A stretch of 38,356 nucleotides of DNA, taken from assembly GCF_015356825.1 (NCBI RefSeq), contig NZ_JAACYW010000087.1:1-38356 (forward strand). Direction: 5' to 3'. This DNA is from Catenulispora rubra. Lineage in GTDB: Bacteria; Actinomycetota; Actinomycetes; Streptomycetales; Catenulisporaceae. Below the pieces are notes generated by a model that saw nothing but the letters and a program-made list of their open reading frames with translations, was not told the DNA's origin and did no database searches. Positions 15,208 to 24,539 of this stretch are shown here, piece after piece. The position numbers and the translations under genes were made by a program. The stretch's first letter is position 1. Each line of letters starts with the position of its first letter.

Positions 15208-15901
15208 GGCCGGCGAGTGCCACCTCTGGCTGGTCCCGGTCCGCCGCCGCCCCGCCTGGCCCACTCTGCTGGACCCCGCTGAGCAGCAGCGCGCCGAACG
15301 GCTCCGCGGCACGCGGGCCGGGGACGTCCACGTCACCTCGCGCGCGGCACAACGCCTGATCGCCTCCCGGTACTTGGGCATCGCCCCAGACGACGTGAGC
15401 TTCAATCGCGAATGCGACCACTGCGGCGCCCCCCACGGCAAGCCGCGCCTGCGCGACAGCACGCTCGACTACTCCGTCTCGCACACCGACCACTGGCTGA
15501 TCATGGCCGTCGCCGGCAGCGGCCTACTCGGCGCCGACATCGAGAGCCCGGCCTCGATCACGAACCCTGACGGCCTGGCCACGACCATCCTGACCGCCAC
15601 CGAGGCGCAGATCTACGCGCAGCTGCCGACCACCGACCGAACCGCCTGGCTACTGTGGGCCTGGACTCGCAAGGAGGCCGCCATGAAGCTGACCGGCCTC
15701 GGACTGCAGGCACCACCGCGCCAGGTGGACGTGAGCGGCCCGGTCGTCCGCGCAGATGAGGTGCCACGCTGGCCGGACCGCCCGATCCACCTGCTCGGCC
15801 TCACCGTTCCCGACGTTCCCGACGTGCCCGACCTCCACGTGGCCGCGCTGGCCAGCACGGTCCCGGTGGCGACGCTGCGCCGGTTCGCGCTGCCCGAGTG
15901 A
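15113..15901 (+). CDS. Sfp-type 4'-phosphopantetheinyl transferase
   Basis: A 262-residue Sfp/AcpT-type transferase. Visible motifs are the substrate-reading FNRECDHCGAPHGKPRL, SVSHTDHWL, the Mg-binding GADIE (Asp142, Glu144) and WAWTRKEAAMKLTG (Glu188, Lys192). It activates carrier proteins by moving phosphopantetheine from CoA. The start is uncertain: the only in-frame start candidate found is GTG at 15113, which overlaps the ACAD by 95 bp; family-like sequence begins near residue 35 (ECHLW). This is the second PPTase in the cluster after the AcpS at 3375. It ends 14 bp before the convergent CHAT gene. A Val-Pro-Asp triplet repeat from 9-bp units lies near its C-terminus. Confidence 0.9.
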   Translation: MTSARSSSWTAPATSCASPSPRTPNPRAPGPEAGECHLWLVPVRRRPAWPTLLDPAEQQRAERLRGTRAGDVHVTSRAAQRLIASRYLGIAPDDVSFNRECDHCGAPHGKPRLRDSTLDYSVSHTDHWLIMAVAGSGLLGADIESPASITNPDGLATTILTATEAQIYAQLPTTDRTAWLLWAWTRKEAAMKLTGLGLQAPPRQVDVSGPVVRADEVPRWPDRPIHLLGLTVPDVPDVPDLHVAALASTVPVATLRRFALPE

Positions 15902-15915
15902 CCGCATCGTCTTCG

Positions 15916-18900
15916 TCAGTGCCCGTGGTGCGTGAACGCCGCCCAGAACACCGGGTCGGCGAGGTTCTTCTCCTCCAGTCGGGCGAAGGCCGCCTCGTCG
16001 GCTCCGTCCGGGGTCACGCGGTCGGGGTCGAGCATCCACATCTGGGCGGCTCGCAGCGCGTCGGCCGGTGATCCCGCCGACTCGCCGCCGGCGTCGTGCA
16101 GGAAGTGGTGGAACATGTACATCAGCACGGTTGTCTGGGGCTGGTCCGCGATGGCCCACTTCGAGCCCACAACGGAGCACGCGCCGGCGGCCAGGACGGC
16201 GGTGGCCAGGGTGACGGACTCGTCGTAGCGCGCCACGGCCAGGTCGGTCACGCAGTCCGCGAGGACCACCAGGCCGCCGGGGGCCTGCGGGTCGCGCCCG
16301 AGGGCGCCGGACAGGAGGCGGTCGACCGTCAGGACGCGGCCGGGTTCGGTGCGGCGGTCGTAGTAGAGGATCAGGCGGGAGCTGGAGGCGTCGACCGTGG
16401 ACACCGCGTGGCAGTTGGCGATCGTCACCGCCGCGCTCGTCGGGCCTCGGCCGGGCAGGTAGGGGTCGAGGACGTCGGCAAGCGCCGGTCGGGGTTCGGG
16501 CTGGCGCCACGCGGGGTCGCGCTGATGGGGGTGGAAGCCGAGGGAGCCCAGGACCTCGGCGTCGGGGTAGAAGCGGTAGCGGATCAGGACCGCTTCCTTC
16601 TTGGCGATCGACGAGCCCTCCGGATCGACGACCATCACCGCCGGGCCGGTGACCGGCATCCGCGGGCGGTCCGCGACCTCGACCAGTTGTCGGGCCGTCG
16701 CGCAGTACGAGACCACGGCGTCCTGGCAGACGTAGCGGGTCGGCCCGGTCGACGTCGGCAGCGCTCCGGCGTGCCAGGGCACCATGCCCAACGGCCCGAC
16801 CGGGACGAGCACGAGGCGCGGGGCCCGGCCGGTCACCGACGCGCGGACGTTCTCCAACACCGGGGCCATCATCCGCCCCGTCCAGGCACACAGGTGAAGC
16901 AGTGCCTGGTGCCAGCGGTCTTCCACGCCGGCCGCCGGAGCCGTCGCGTCGCGAGCGCGCACGGCCGCCGCGTAGGCGGTCAGCTCGGGGCTGTCCACGC
17001 TCAGCCCGGCGATCGCGACGGTCCGCACCGCGCCCGACGCGTCGACGACCAGCGCGTGCCCGTTGCGGCCGCCGGTGTCGGTGCCGGTGTCGGCGAGGAG
17101 GTAGACGAACGCGTCCGCGCCGACCGCCACCAGAGCACGGCCGGTCTCGGCAGGCGAGGGCGCGGACAGCAGCCTGCGCTCGGCGGGGCTGCCCTCGACC
17201 GCGAGCAGAACCCTGCGCCGCAGATCGTCGGGAACGCTGTCGGATGGCGAGGGCGCGATGGTGATGTCCGCGGTGCCAGCCACCGCGGAGCCGGTGCTTG
17301 CGGTGCTTGCGGTGCTTGCGTTGTCTGCGGCATCTGCGATGCTCGCGATGTCTGCGGTTCCCGTAGCCGCAGCATCAACCGCACGCCACTCCGCAGCCAG
17401 CCCCGGATGCCCGGCGGCGACCAGCAGCGCCGGCACGGTCGAGGCGACGGTCGCCGCGTGCAGCGTCAGCCCGCGCCCGAGCTCGACCGCCTCCAGCGCG
17501 CCGGCGGTGTCGTCGTCCGCGAGGCACCAGCGCACGAGCCGGGCGGCGTCGTCGCCGGCCCGCCGCGCGGCTTCCAGTGCCCTGCGCGTGCCGCTCTGCA
17601 GCAGGACGGCGCGGCCGTGGGCCCACATCACCGACCGGGCCGCGACCCGCGACCGCCGCCGGTGCGCCGGGTCCTCGGCCCCCATCCGGTACGCCGAGGC
17701 CAGCGAGCGCTTCAACGCCGCCGCGAACGGGTCGGCGGAAGCCGGTCCGTGAACGTTCTCGGCCTCGGCCAGCGCCGCGATGGCGCGCGCCAGGTCCTCG
17801 GGATCGCCGGTGACCCGGTGCCGCGCGGCCAGGAGTTCACCGAGTCCGTACTGGCATCGGGCCCAGCCCCCGTAGTAGAGGGCTGACGAGCCGCGGGTGA
17901 CCTCCGACAGCTCCTGCACGATGTCCGCGGCCAGCACCAGCCCGGACTCCCGGGTCTGCGCGTCGGCCAGGTGCGCGGCCGCCACCGCCGCGGCCCGCAA
18001 CAACAGGCCGGGGCGATGCTGGCTGGACTCGGCGCACGCCGCGGCGGCCGCCGCGATGTCGGCGGCGGCGACGATCCGCGCCGCGGCGTCGGACCGGCGG
18101 CCGGCCTCCGTCCAGCGCACGAGCGCGCTCTCGCCGAGCGCCGCCGGCCGCAGCGGATGCCGCGCGCCGAGCCCCGCGAGGGCGGACGTCAGCCGATCCA
18201 GGCCCAGCGCACGCAACTGCGTGGCGGTCAGCCCGCCGTCCTCGGCGACCAGTTCGGCGCCGTCGTCCCGGGCCGCGAGGTCGGCGGCGGCCAGATCGGC
18301 CAGGCCGGCGAAGGCCAGCAACTCGGCACGGAACGGGCCGTCGTCGAAAAGGTCGGCGCGGAACAACTCGCGCACACCCAGGACCTCGTCCTCGGCAGCG
18401 GCGGCGTTCAGCAGCACGGCCAGGCCGGGACGCGGTCCATCCGAGGTCGTTTCCAGTAGCGCGCTCCATAGCGAACGCGCGGCTTCCAGATCCGCATGGT
18501 CGCCGTAAAGCAGGTAGCGGTCATGGAGGAGGCCTGCGAGCACAGCGTTGACACGATCGGCCAGCTCGGGCTCGGCCGCAACAAAACGGGACGCCGCACT
18601 CCCGGCCAGCCGCACCGCCAGGCTGATGTCGGCGGGGTCGCGTTGACGCAGCCACTGGACGTGCAGCGCCAGCGCCGTGAGCGTGGCCGGAACCGGTTCC
18701 CGGGCACCATCCGCGGTATTGTCGGCGGCACCGTCGGCGTCGGCGGGTCCGTAGAGGCGATCGACCGTCTCGACGACCAGACCCGGCGGGTGGATGAACG
18801 GCGACTCGGACCCGTCGCCGAGCAGCGGCGCGGCCGAAGCCGCGACCACGCCGAAGACCCCGGGCCGGACCGGTTCGGCTTCGAGGACCGGAAGTCGCGG

Positions 18901-21207
18901 TGCCGTGGGCACGGGCTCGACCGGACCACGCAGCATCGTCTCCACCATCCCGGCGAACTGCGTCATGGCGATCGCCGGCTCATCCTCGATCATGGCCAGG
19001 AAGCGGTCGAGGTGCTGCGCGCCGAGGCCCTCGGGCACGACCGCCCGGACGGCTCTCACTTCGGCCGCGGCCGACCGGATGGCGGCGAGGTCCGCTCCGG
19101 CGGCCAACTCCCGCGCGGCCTCGACCATCACGATCATGGTTTGCAGGATGAGGCGCTGGACTGCTTCCGACTCGTCGGCCCGGTGCAGGGCCTGCCGCAG
19201 GCGCCGGGCCCACATGTCCAGCTGCTCCGGCGAGGGCGGCCGTACGTTCCATCCACGGATGTCGATGTAGAAGCCGAGGAAGACGAACGCCGGGTCGGGA
19301 TCGGCGGTCTCGTCGAGAATGGCCTCGATCAGGCGCCGCGCGAGGAACAGCTCCTCGGCGAGGGCGGGAGTCATCGCCTCGATGGAGAAGTCCGCGTCTG
19401 TCCCGGGCGGTGCCTCCATGCCGCGCAATGAGGTGTCCGTCATGAGGAGGGCTGAGACCGTCAGCAGGAGCATCTGCTGCCGCTCTGCGAGGCTCACCAC
19501 CCAGTCCTGCGGGTTGAGATCATGGATCTTGCGCTGCCACTCCAGGCTCTCGCGAAGGAGCGCCCGGTCGCCGTGCGGAAACAACATCAGGAAATGGAGG
19601 GGGAGACTGTACCCGATGATCAGCGCTCCCATCGGGTAGAACTCGTCCTGGACCGGATACCGGCTCAGGCCGGTCCGGACCAGGTCGGCCGCCCGAGCGA
19701 AGTCCGCGACGAGTTCCGGATGCGACGACCCCACGGTCATGACGTACGGGCTGGCGAGCAACCCCGTGTCGTACCGCAAGGGGTCGAAGTACGGCACGAG
19801 CCGACGGTAGGACCGCTGGAAGATCAGACCTCCGACCCTGATGTACAGCTCGGCACGCATGCTGTCCTCGGGCCGCACCGTCGCGAGCAGTTCCGATCCC
19901 AGGGCGATGGCCCGGTCGGTGACTTCAGCCTCGACACCGTTGTGATCGAGGCGCGCGAGCACGTCGAAAAGGAACGGCTTCACATGGTCCATCTCGTCGC
20001 CGTCGGGCAGCGTCGCGACGAGCTCGGCGTGCACGGCGTCCACGTACGTCAAGGCCTCACGTAGGAGGGCCAGCCGCCGGGGATCGGTTTCCGGCCATTC
20101 CTCCTCGATCACGATCTCGACAAGAGCGAGCGCCAGATCCTCCCGGTAGCCGCGCAGCTCCTCCGCGGTCCACCCGGGATGGTTCACGGTCAGCCTGTAC
20201 CACTCGACGACGAGCATCCGGTGCTCCGGACTGGGATCGTGGTGGAGGAGGTCGCGGACCAGCACCGTGCACAACTCCAGGACCTCGGCGCCGGCGTCGA
20301 TGTCGGCGTTGGCGTCGGCCTCGTCGATGAGCGGCCTGAGCAGCGCGAGCACCGCGTGCAGTTCCTCTGACGCGTCGGGCCGGGACCAGTCCAGGAGCTT
20401 CCAGCGCAACCGGCCCTGCTCGGCGAGCATCTCCCACTTCAGTTCCGGGTCGACGTCCAGTTCGGCAGCCTTCTGCCACAGATACGCCGCGCGGACCTCG
20501 TCCAATGGCGGCAACACCTCGCCGGTCTCGGGGTCGCGCGCGGTGCTGGCCAGCGCGGAGGCCAGCGCCGTCCACACCAGCGCGAGCAGTTCCTCGTCGC
20601 GGTCGGCCGGATCGGCTTCGGCTTCGGCTTCGGCATCGGCATCGGCATCAGCGACACCAGCACCAGCACCGACATCGGCCAGCGGACCGAGCAGTTCGAC
20701 GATCCGGCCGCGGTCGTCGGCCGCATCCCCGACCGAGAAGCGCTGGGAGTAGAGCAACCCGAGCCGGCCTCGGGTCTCGCGGTCGACATCCGGGTCCCAC
20801 CACATGTCCGGTGGCGGCATCGGCGGCGCCAACGCCGCCTCCAGCCACCTGATCAGGTCGTCGAGGGGCAGCGCGCGCTCGAACAGCAGCGCCTCGATGC
20901 GCAGGCCCTGCGCGGCCAGCCAGCACAGCCGGTGCCGGCGGCCGCTGCCCTCGGGAGCCTCGGGCAGCAATTCCTCGACCAGCTCCGCGGCCTCCCGCCA
21001 CAACGGTTCCGCGTCGTCCTCGACCAACGGCGGCAGCCCCAGGGTGGCGGTCTCGATGATCATGTCGGCCCGCGCGAGCAGGACGTCGCACAGCTCGGTC
21101 CGCAGCTGTTTCGCGTCGTGGCTGTCGGCGGGAACCGTCATGAGGGCGAGCCGGATCTGGCGCGTGGTCTCCAGCAGCCCCTCGTAGTGCTCGTACCGTT
21201 CGTCCAT
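15916..21207 (-). CDS. Large helical-repeat protein with C-terminal CHAT protease domain
   Basis: A 1763-residue protein. Residues 1 to about 1280 are almost entirely alpha-helical repeats (TPR-like), broken by Asp-Ala/Glu-Ala and Ala-Ser-Thr triplet tracts at about 190-205 and 1295-1310. The last 400 residues form a CHAT (caspase-like) domain: LVLVPVGPLGMVPWHAG opens it, His1600 (ANCHAVS) and Cys1652 (VLADCVTD) are the catalytic pair, and GSKWAIADQ matches the closing strand. CHAT proteins cleave proteins, often as effectors released by a sensor or ATPase. It is the last gene of a five-gene operon, 23 bp after the kinase gene. No signal peptide or TM segment is seen. Substrate unknown; it may be cytoplasmic and controlled by the kinase or AAA+ protein. 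Confidence 0.9.
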   Translation of the reverse strand: MDERYEHYEGLLETTRQIRLALMTVPADSHDAKQLRTELCDVLLARADMIIETATLGLPPLVEDDAEPLWREAAELVEELLPEAPEGSGRRHRLCWLAAQGLRIEALLFERALPLDDLIRWLEAALAPPMPPPDMWWDPDVDRETRGRLGLLYSQRFSVGDAADDRGRIVELLGPLADVGAGAGVADADADAEAEAEADPADRDEELLALVWTALASALASTARDPETGEVLPPLDEVRAAYLWQKAAELDVDPELKWEMLAEQGRLRWKLLDWSRPDASEELHAVLALLRPLIDEADANADIDAGAEVLELCTVLVRDLLHHDPSPEHRMLVVEWYRLTVNHPGWTAEELRGYREDLALALVEIVIEEEWPETDPRRLALLREALTYVDAVHAELVATLPDGDEMDHVKPFLFDVLARLDHNGVEAEVTDRAIALGSELLATVRPEDSMRAELYIRVGGLIFQRSYRRLVPYFDPLRYDTGLLASPYVMTVGSSHPELVADFARAADLVRTGLSRYPVQDEFYPMGALIIGYSLPLHFLMLFPHGDRALLRESLEWQRKIHDLNPQDWVVSLAERQQMLLLTVSALLMTDTSLRGMEAPPGTDADFSIEAMTPALAEELFLARRLIEAILDETADPDPAFVFLGFYIDIRGWNVRPPSPEQLDMWARRLRQALHRADESEAVQRLILQTMIVMVEAARELAAGADLAAIRSAAAEVRAVRAVVPEGLGAQHLDRFLAMIEDEPAIAMTQFAGMVETMLRGPVEPVPTAPRLPVLEAEPVRPGVFGVVAASAAPLLGDGSESPFIHPPGLVVETVDRLYGPADADGAADNTADGAREPVPATLTALALHVQWLRQRDPADISLAVRLAGSAASRFVAAEPELADRVNAVLAGLLHDRYLLYGDHADLEAARSLWSALLETTSDGPRPGLAVLLNAAAAEDEVLGVRELFRADLFDDGPFRAELLAFAGLADLAAADLAARDDGAELVAEDGGLTATQLRALGLDRLTSALAGLGARHPLRPAALGESALVRWTEAGRRSDAAARIVAAADIAAAAAACAESSQHRPGLLLRAAAVAAAHLADAQTRESGLVLAADIVQELSEVTRGSSALYYGGWARCQYGLGELLAARHRVTGDPEDLARAIAALAEAENVHGPASADPFAAALKRSLASAYRMGAEDPAHRRRSRVAARSVMWAHGRAVLLQSGTRRALEAARRAGDDAARLVRWCLADDDTAGALEAVELGRGLTLHAATVASTVPALLVAAGHPGLAAEWRAVDAAATGTADIASIADAADNASTASTASTGSAVAGTADITIAPSPSDSVPDDLRRRVLLAVEGSPAERRLLSAPSPAETGRALVAVGADAFVYLLADTGTDTGGRNGHALVVDASGAVRTVAIAGLSVDSPELTAYAAAVRARDATAPAAGVEDRWHQALLHLCAWTGRMMAPVLENVRASVTGRAPRLVLVPVGPLGMVPWHAGALPTSTGPTRYVCQDAVVSYCATARQLVEVADRPRMPVTGPAVMVVDPEGSSIAKKEAVLIRYRFYPDAEVLGSLGFHPHQRDPAWRQPEPRPALADVLDPYLPGRGPTSAAVTIANCHAVSTVDASSSRLILYYDRRTEPGRVLTVDRLLSGALGRDPQAPGGLVVLADCVTDLAVARYDESVTLATAVLAAGACSVVGSKWAIADQPQTTVLMYMFHHFLHDAGGESAGSPADALRAAQMWMLDPDRVTPDGADEAAFARLEEKNLADPVFWAAFTHHGH
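20611..20650. repeat. Hexanucleotide array inside CHAT gene
   Basis: Six to seven units of plus-strand TCGGCT/TCGGCA encode the alternating Asp-Ala and Glu-Ala tract near residue 190-205 of the CHAT protein. On the minus strand the unit is related to the intergenic GAAGCC array at 1762. Confidence 0.85.
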
Positions 21208-21230
21208 GGCGAGGTTCCCCGTTCAGAGGG

Positions 21231-24200
21231 TCACAGGCCTGTGCGGCCGGCGTTGTCGAAGCTTCTGCGGAGTGTGGGAAGCAGCAGGCAGACGAGCAGC
21301 AGCGCCGTCACCCACGCGTACCAGACGGCTGCGGTGGCGGTGGTCTGCCACAACCATCCCGTCAGGGCCGGGAACACCGGTCCGCCGAGCGCGAGCGGCA
21401 GGCTCGGCGAGACCAGCCACGCCGCGGCGCCGACCGCCACCGCCGCCGGCCACACCACCCAGCCGCGCCGTTGCCGGCTCAGCAGTGTGATGAGAACCGC
21501 CAGCACCGCCAGGACCAGGGCGTAGCGGCCGACGAGCGCCGACGGATCAGGCAGCGGAGGGACCGCCGCCGCGTGGACCGCGCCGCGAGGAGCCGTTGGC
21601 ACCGTACGGGCCGGCGTCGCGGGGAACATCTCGCGCTGTGCCACCGCACCTGTCCACGCCGCGGCGGACAGGACGAAGAACAACACGGCTCCCCCGATGA
21701 CCATCGCTCGCGTGCGGTATTGGTTGCTGCGTTCGCCGAACCAGCCGGGGATTCCGGCCGAGGCGGCGATGTTCCGCATAGCCGTGTACGGGGCTCCAGC
21801 AGGCCCCGACAGACCGCTGACCGACTCCGCGCCTCTGATCACCGCCGCGCCGGCGGCCAACGCCGCGAGGGAGAGCACGATCACCCAGCCGGAGTTCATC
21901 GAGCCGGCCGCATGGGTCAGCGTGCGGTTCAGCGACTGCTCGGTCGATTGCGGCAGCCCGACCGGGCTCGGCGGCTGGACCAGACCCACCATCCCGGCGA
22001 TCACCGCGACCCCCGGCGGGACGGTCCGCAGCGGTGCGGCGGTCCCGATCCCATACGCCGCAGCGACCGCGACCACCGCGGCCACCAGGTAGAACCCGAG
22101 GTATCCCAGCTGCGTGGAGCTGGCATCGGCGGCGATCAGGGGTATCCGGAGCCAGAGTTGGTGGCCCTTGTCGACGACGTCGGACGTCAGGATCTCGAAG
22201 AACCCCCGTGCTACGAAGGCGCACCAACTCAGCAGCGCACAAGCCAGGGCCATGAGCAGCACCTGGCCGACCAGCGCGCCGGTGCCCGGCAGCGGACGCC
22301 AGGGGCTCGCGGACGCGGTCCTGGCGGCGGGGTCCTTCTGTTTCCGGGCCTGCAAATCCTCGGCGGCGATCCGCTGGACGGACACGGCGGCGGCCACCGC
22401 CGCGATCCCCGGCGCGGTCCGGAGGTCGGCCCGGCCCGCGTCGGCGGCCAGCTCGCGCCACCAACGCGCCGGACGCGGCCCGAGACCTGCTCTGCCGATA
22501 CGGAGATCGGGCACGGCGGTGGGTTCCAGGGCGAGCATGAGGGCCGTGGCGTAGATCGTGTCCTCGTCCGGTTTCGCCGCGCTCGGGGCTCCCCATCCCG
22601 TGCCCGTCCAGGCTCCCGATCCCGTTCCGGTCCCCGGGACGTCCCTCACGGCGCGGGCAGCGGTCCGCTGTGCGAGCGGCACCGCTTCGTTCACGAGTGC
22701 GGAGGCCCGTTCGAGGACGGCACACGTGCTCCGGTCCGCGCATTCCGTGTGATGGCAGTCGGCCAGCGCCGCCACCGACAGGATCCGGTTGTCGATCAGG
22801 GTCTTGGCGAAGCTTCCGCCGGGTTCCCGCGCCAGCCCTTCGACCAGACCCGCAGCGTCGGCGCGCCGGCCCTGGAACCGGGGCTCGACGTCGCGGGCGA
22901 ACGTGGCGATGAACGACGTCACGGCCACCGCAGCGCGCAGCGGGTCCCGGCCCACCGCGGCCAGGTCGTCGGTGTCGTAGCCGCTGCCGGCGGTCTTGAG
23001 CCAGGCGGCCAGCCGGGCCGCGCCGCCGTCGGCCATCCACTCGTCGGCGCCGATGCCGTCGGCGGCCATCCGCCGGGCCAGGTCCTCGGTCTGCCGCACG
23101 CCGACGCCGCGGTACTTCAGCTCCTTGCCCTGCGGCTGTCCGGCGCCGGTCCCGCTGGTCTGCCGGGGCAGCGGCGGGCTCCCGCCGGCGAGCCAGTCCC
23201 GCACCTGTGTGCCGGTCCACCGGTCCTCGCGCGCCAGCAGGCCGCGCAGCAGCATCCGCCAGCGTTCGGAGGGGATCGCCCGCAGGTCGAGGTCTCCGAC
23301 ATGGCGGGCCCGGAAGACCACCTCGTCGGGCTGGCCCTCGTGCCGGTGCCGGCCGGTCAGGATCTCGTAGACGATCTCGCCGAGTCCCCACCACGGCCAG
23401 GGCACGGCCCGGTCGTTCCAGTGCTCCTCCGGCGGCGCGTAGGCCTGTTTGTAGCGCGCCTGGCTGAGCAGCTGGCTGGCCCGGAAGGCCACCACGCCGC
23501 CGAAGTCCGCCAGGACCAACTGCGGGTTCGGCAGACCCCTGCGAACCAGGATGTTGTCCGGGGAGAAGTCGAGCGGATTGCGCTCGACCTTCTGCTGCCA
23601 GAAGGTGATCAGGTTGGCCAGTTCGGCCACGAGGGCCCGGGCGCGGACGTCGGACAGGCCGCCGGGCTGGGCCCGCTCGCGGTGGACGAGGTCGGCCAGC
23701 GACTCCGGGAAGAACTCCATGACCAGCCAGTTCCGCGAGCCGCCCGGGGTGTGGGAGCGCCCGGATTCCAGGATCTTCGGGACGTGGCGGATGAAGGCGG
23801 GGTCGGAGCCCAGGTACTCGACGAGTTCGTCGCTCATGGGCTGCCCGGCGTTGTACGCCTTCACGGCCACGAATTCGCCGCCGTCGGCGGTTCTGGGCCG
23901 GGCCTTCCACACCAACGCCTCGATGCCCTCGCCGGCCACTTCCTCGGGCACGTACCGGTCGAGGAGTTCGTCGGGGAACCAGGGACCTGACACACGCGAG
24001 CCGTGAGCGGCTTCCTCGGCTTCAGGTTCAGGTTCGGGCTCCGTTCCGGCACCGGTGTCGCGAGGCAGCCCGAACTCGTCCAGGTCCGCCGTCTCGATGA
24101 CGACGGCGACGCGGTCGGCCAGCCGCAGGCTGGTCCCGAGCACGACCGGCACCTCCACCATCGGGTCGATGCGCCGTCCGTCGACGAAGGTCCCGGTGTC

Positions 24201-24539
24201 AGAGCCCAGATCCAGCACCGTGAGGCCACCGTCGTGGCAGCGGATCCGGGCATGGTGCTCGTCGATCCCGGCCCGGTCGGCGAGGCCCGGCACCGCCGCG
24301 CACCCGCGGCCGAGTTCCAGGCCCTCGGGCGGGACGACGACGGAGGTGCCGAGGACACGGACCTGGTAGCGGGTGTCCAGGTCGCCGGCCGCGCCGTCCT
24401 GGCTCTGCGGGCCCGCGTCGTCCGGCGCGCTCACGCGCCTACGGCGAAGCTTCTCCAACGGGTGCCGCGGGCAGAACCCGGGCTTGCTCTGCGGCGGGCA
24501 GTCCGGGTCGATCTCGCAGTAGTAGGTCACGGCCGCCAC
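21231..24539 (-). CDS. FHA-domain, atypical protein kinase, multi-pass membrane protein
   Basis: A 1102-residue protein. It opens with a possible zinc ribbon (CEIDPDC...GFCPRH). Residues about 52-150 form an FHA phosphopeptide-binding domain (LELGRG, DEHHARI, SDTGTFVDG). Residues about 205-445 are a Ser/Thr kinase fold: Lys227 in VAVKAY, Asp324 in PLDFSPDN, DFG at Asp345. The catalytic loop lacks the usual Arg and Lys, so activity may be low. A helical part follows with a Cys/His cluster near residue 593, then seven to eight TM helices (about 750-1100). GTG 24539 is used because GGAGG lies eight bases before it; GTG 24530 overlaps the radical SAM stop and is the alternative. It likely senses at the membrane and signals to the CHAT protein. 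Confidence 0.88.
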   Translation of the reverse strand: MAAVTYYCEIDPDCPPQSKPGFCPRHPLEKLRRRRVSAPDDAGPQSQDGAAGDLDTRYQVRVLGTSVVVPPEGLELGRGCAAVPGLADRAGIDEHHARIRCHDGGLTVLDLGSDTGTFVDGRRIDPMVEVPVVLGTSLRLADRVAVVIETADLDEFGLPRDTGAGTEPEPEPEAEEAAHGSRVSGPWFPDELLDRYVPEEVAGEGIEALVWKARPRTADGGEFVAVKAYNAGQPMSDELVEYLGSDPAFIRHVPKILESGRSHTPGGSRNWLVMEFFPESLADLVHRERAQPGGLSDVRARALVAELANLITFWQQKVERNPLDFSPDNILVRRGLPNPQLVLADFGGVVAFRASQLLSQARYKQAYAPPEEHWNDRAVPWPWWGLGEIVYEILTGRHRHEGQPDEVVFRARHVGDLDLRAIPSERWRMLLRGLLAREDRWTGTQVRDWLAGGSPPLPRQTSGTGAGQPQGKELKYRGVGVRQTEDLARRMAADGIGADEWMADGGAARLAAWLKTAGSGYDTDDLAAVGRDPLRAAVAVTSFIATFARDVEPRFQGRRADAAGLVEGLAREPGGSFAKTLIDNRILSVAALADCHHTECADRSTCAVLERASALVNEAVPLAQRTAARAVRDVPGTGTGSGAWTGTGWGAPSAAKPDEDTIYATALMLALEPTAVPDLRIGRAGLGPRPARWWRELAADAGRADLRTAPGIAAVAAAVSVQRIAAEDLQARKQKDPAARTASASPWRPLPGTGALVGQVLLMALACALLSWCAFVARGFFEILTSDVVDKGHQLWLRIPLIAADASSTQLGYLGFYLVAAVVAVAAAYGIGTAAPLRTVPPGVAVIAGMVGLVQPPSPVGLPQSTEQSLNRTLTHAAGSMNSGWVIVLSLAALAAGAAVIRGAESVSGLSGPAGAPYTAMRNIAASAGIPGWFGERSNQYRTRAMVIGGAVLFFVLSAAAWTGAVAQREMFPATPARTVPTAPRGAVHAAAVPPLPDPSALVGRYALVLAVLAVLITLLSRQRRGWVVWPAAVAVGAAAWLVSPSLPLALGGPVFPALTGWLWQTTATAAVWYAWVTALLLVCLLLPTLRRSFDNAGRTGL

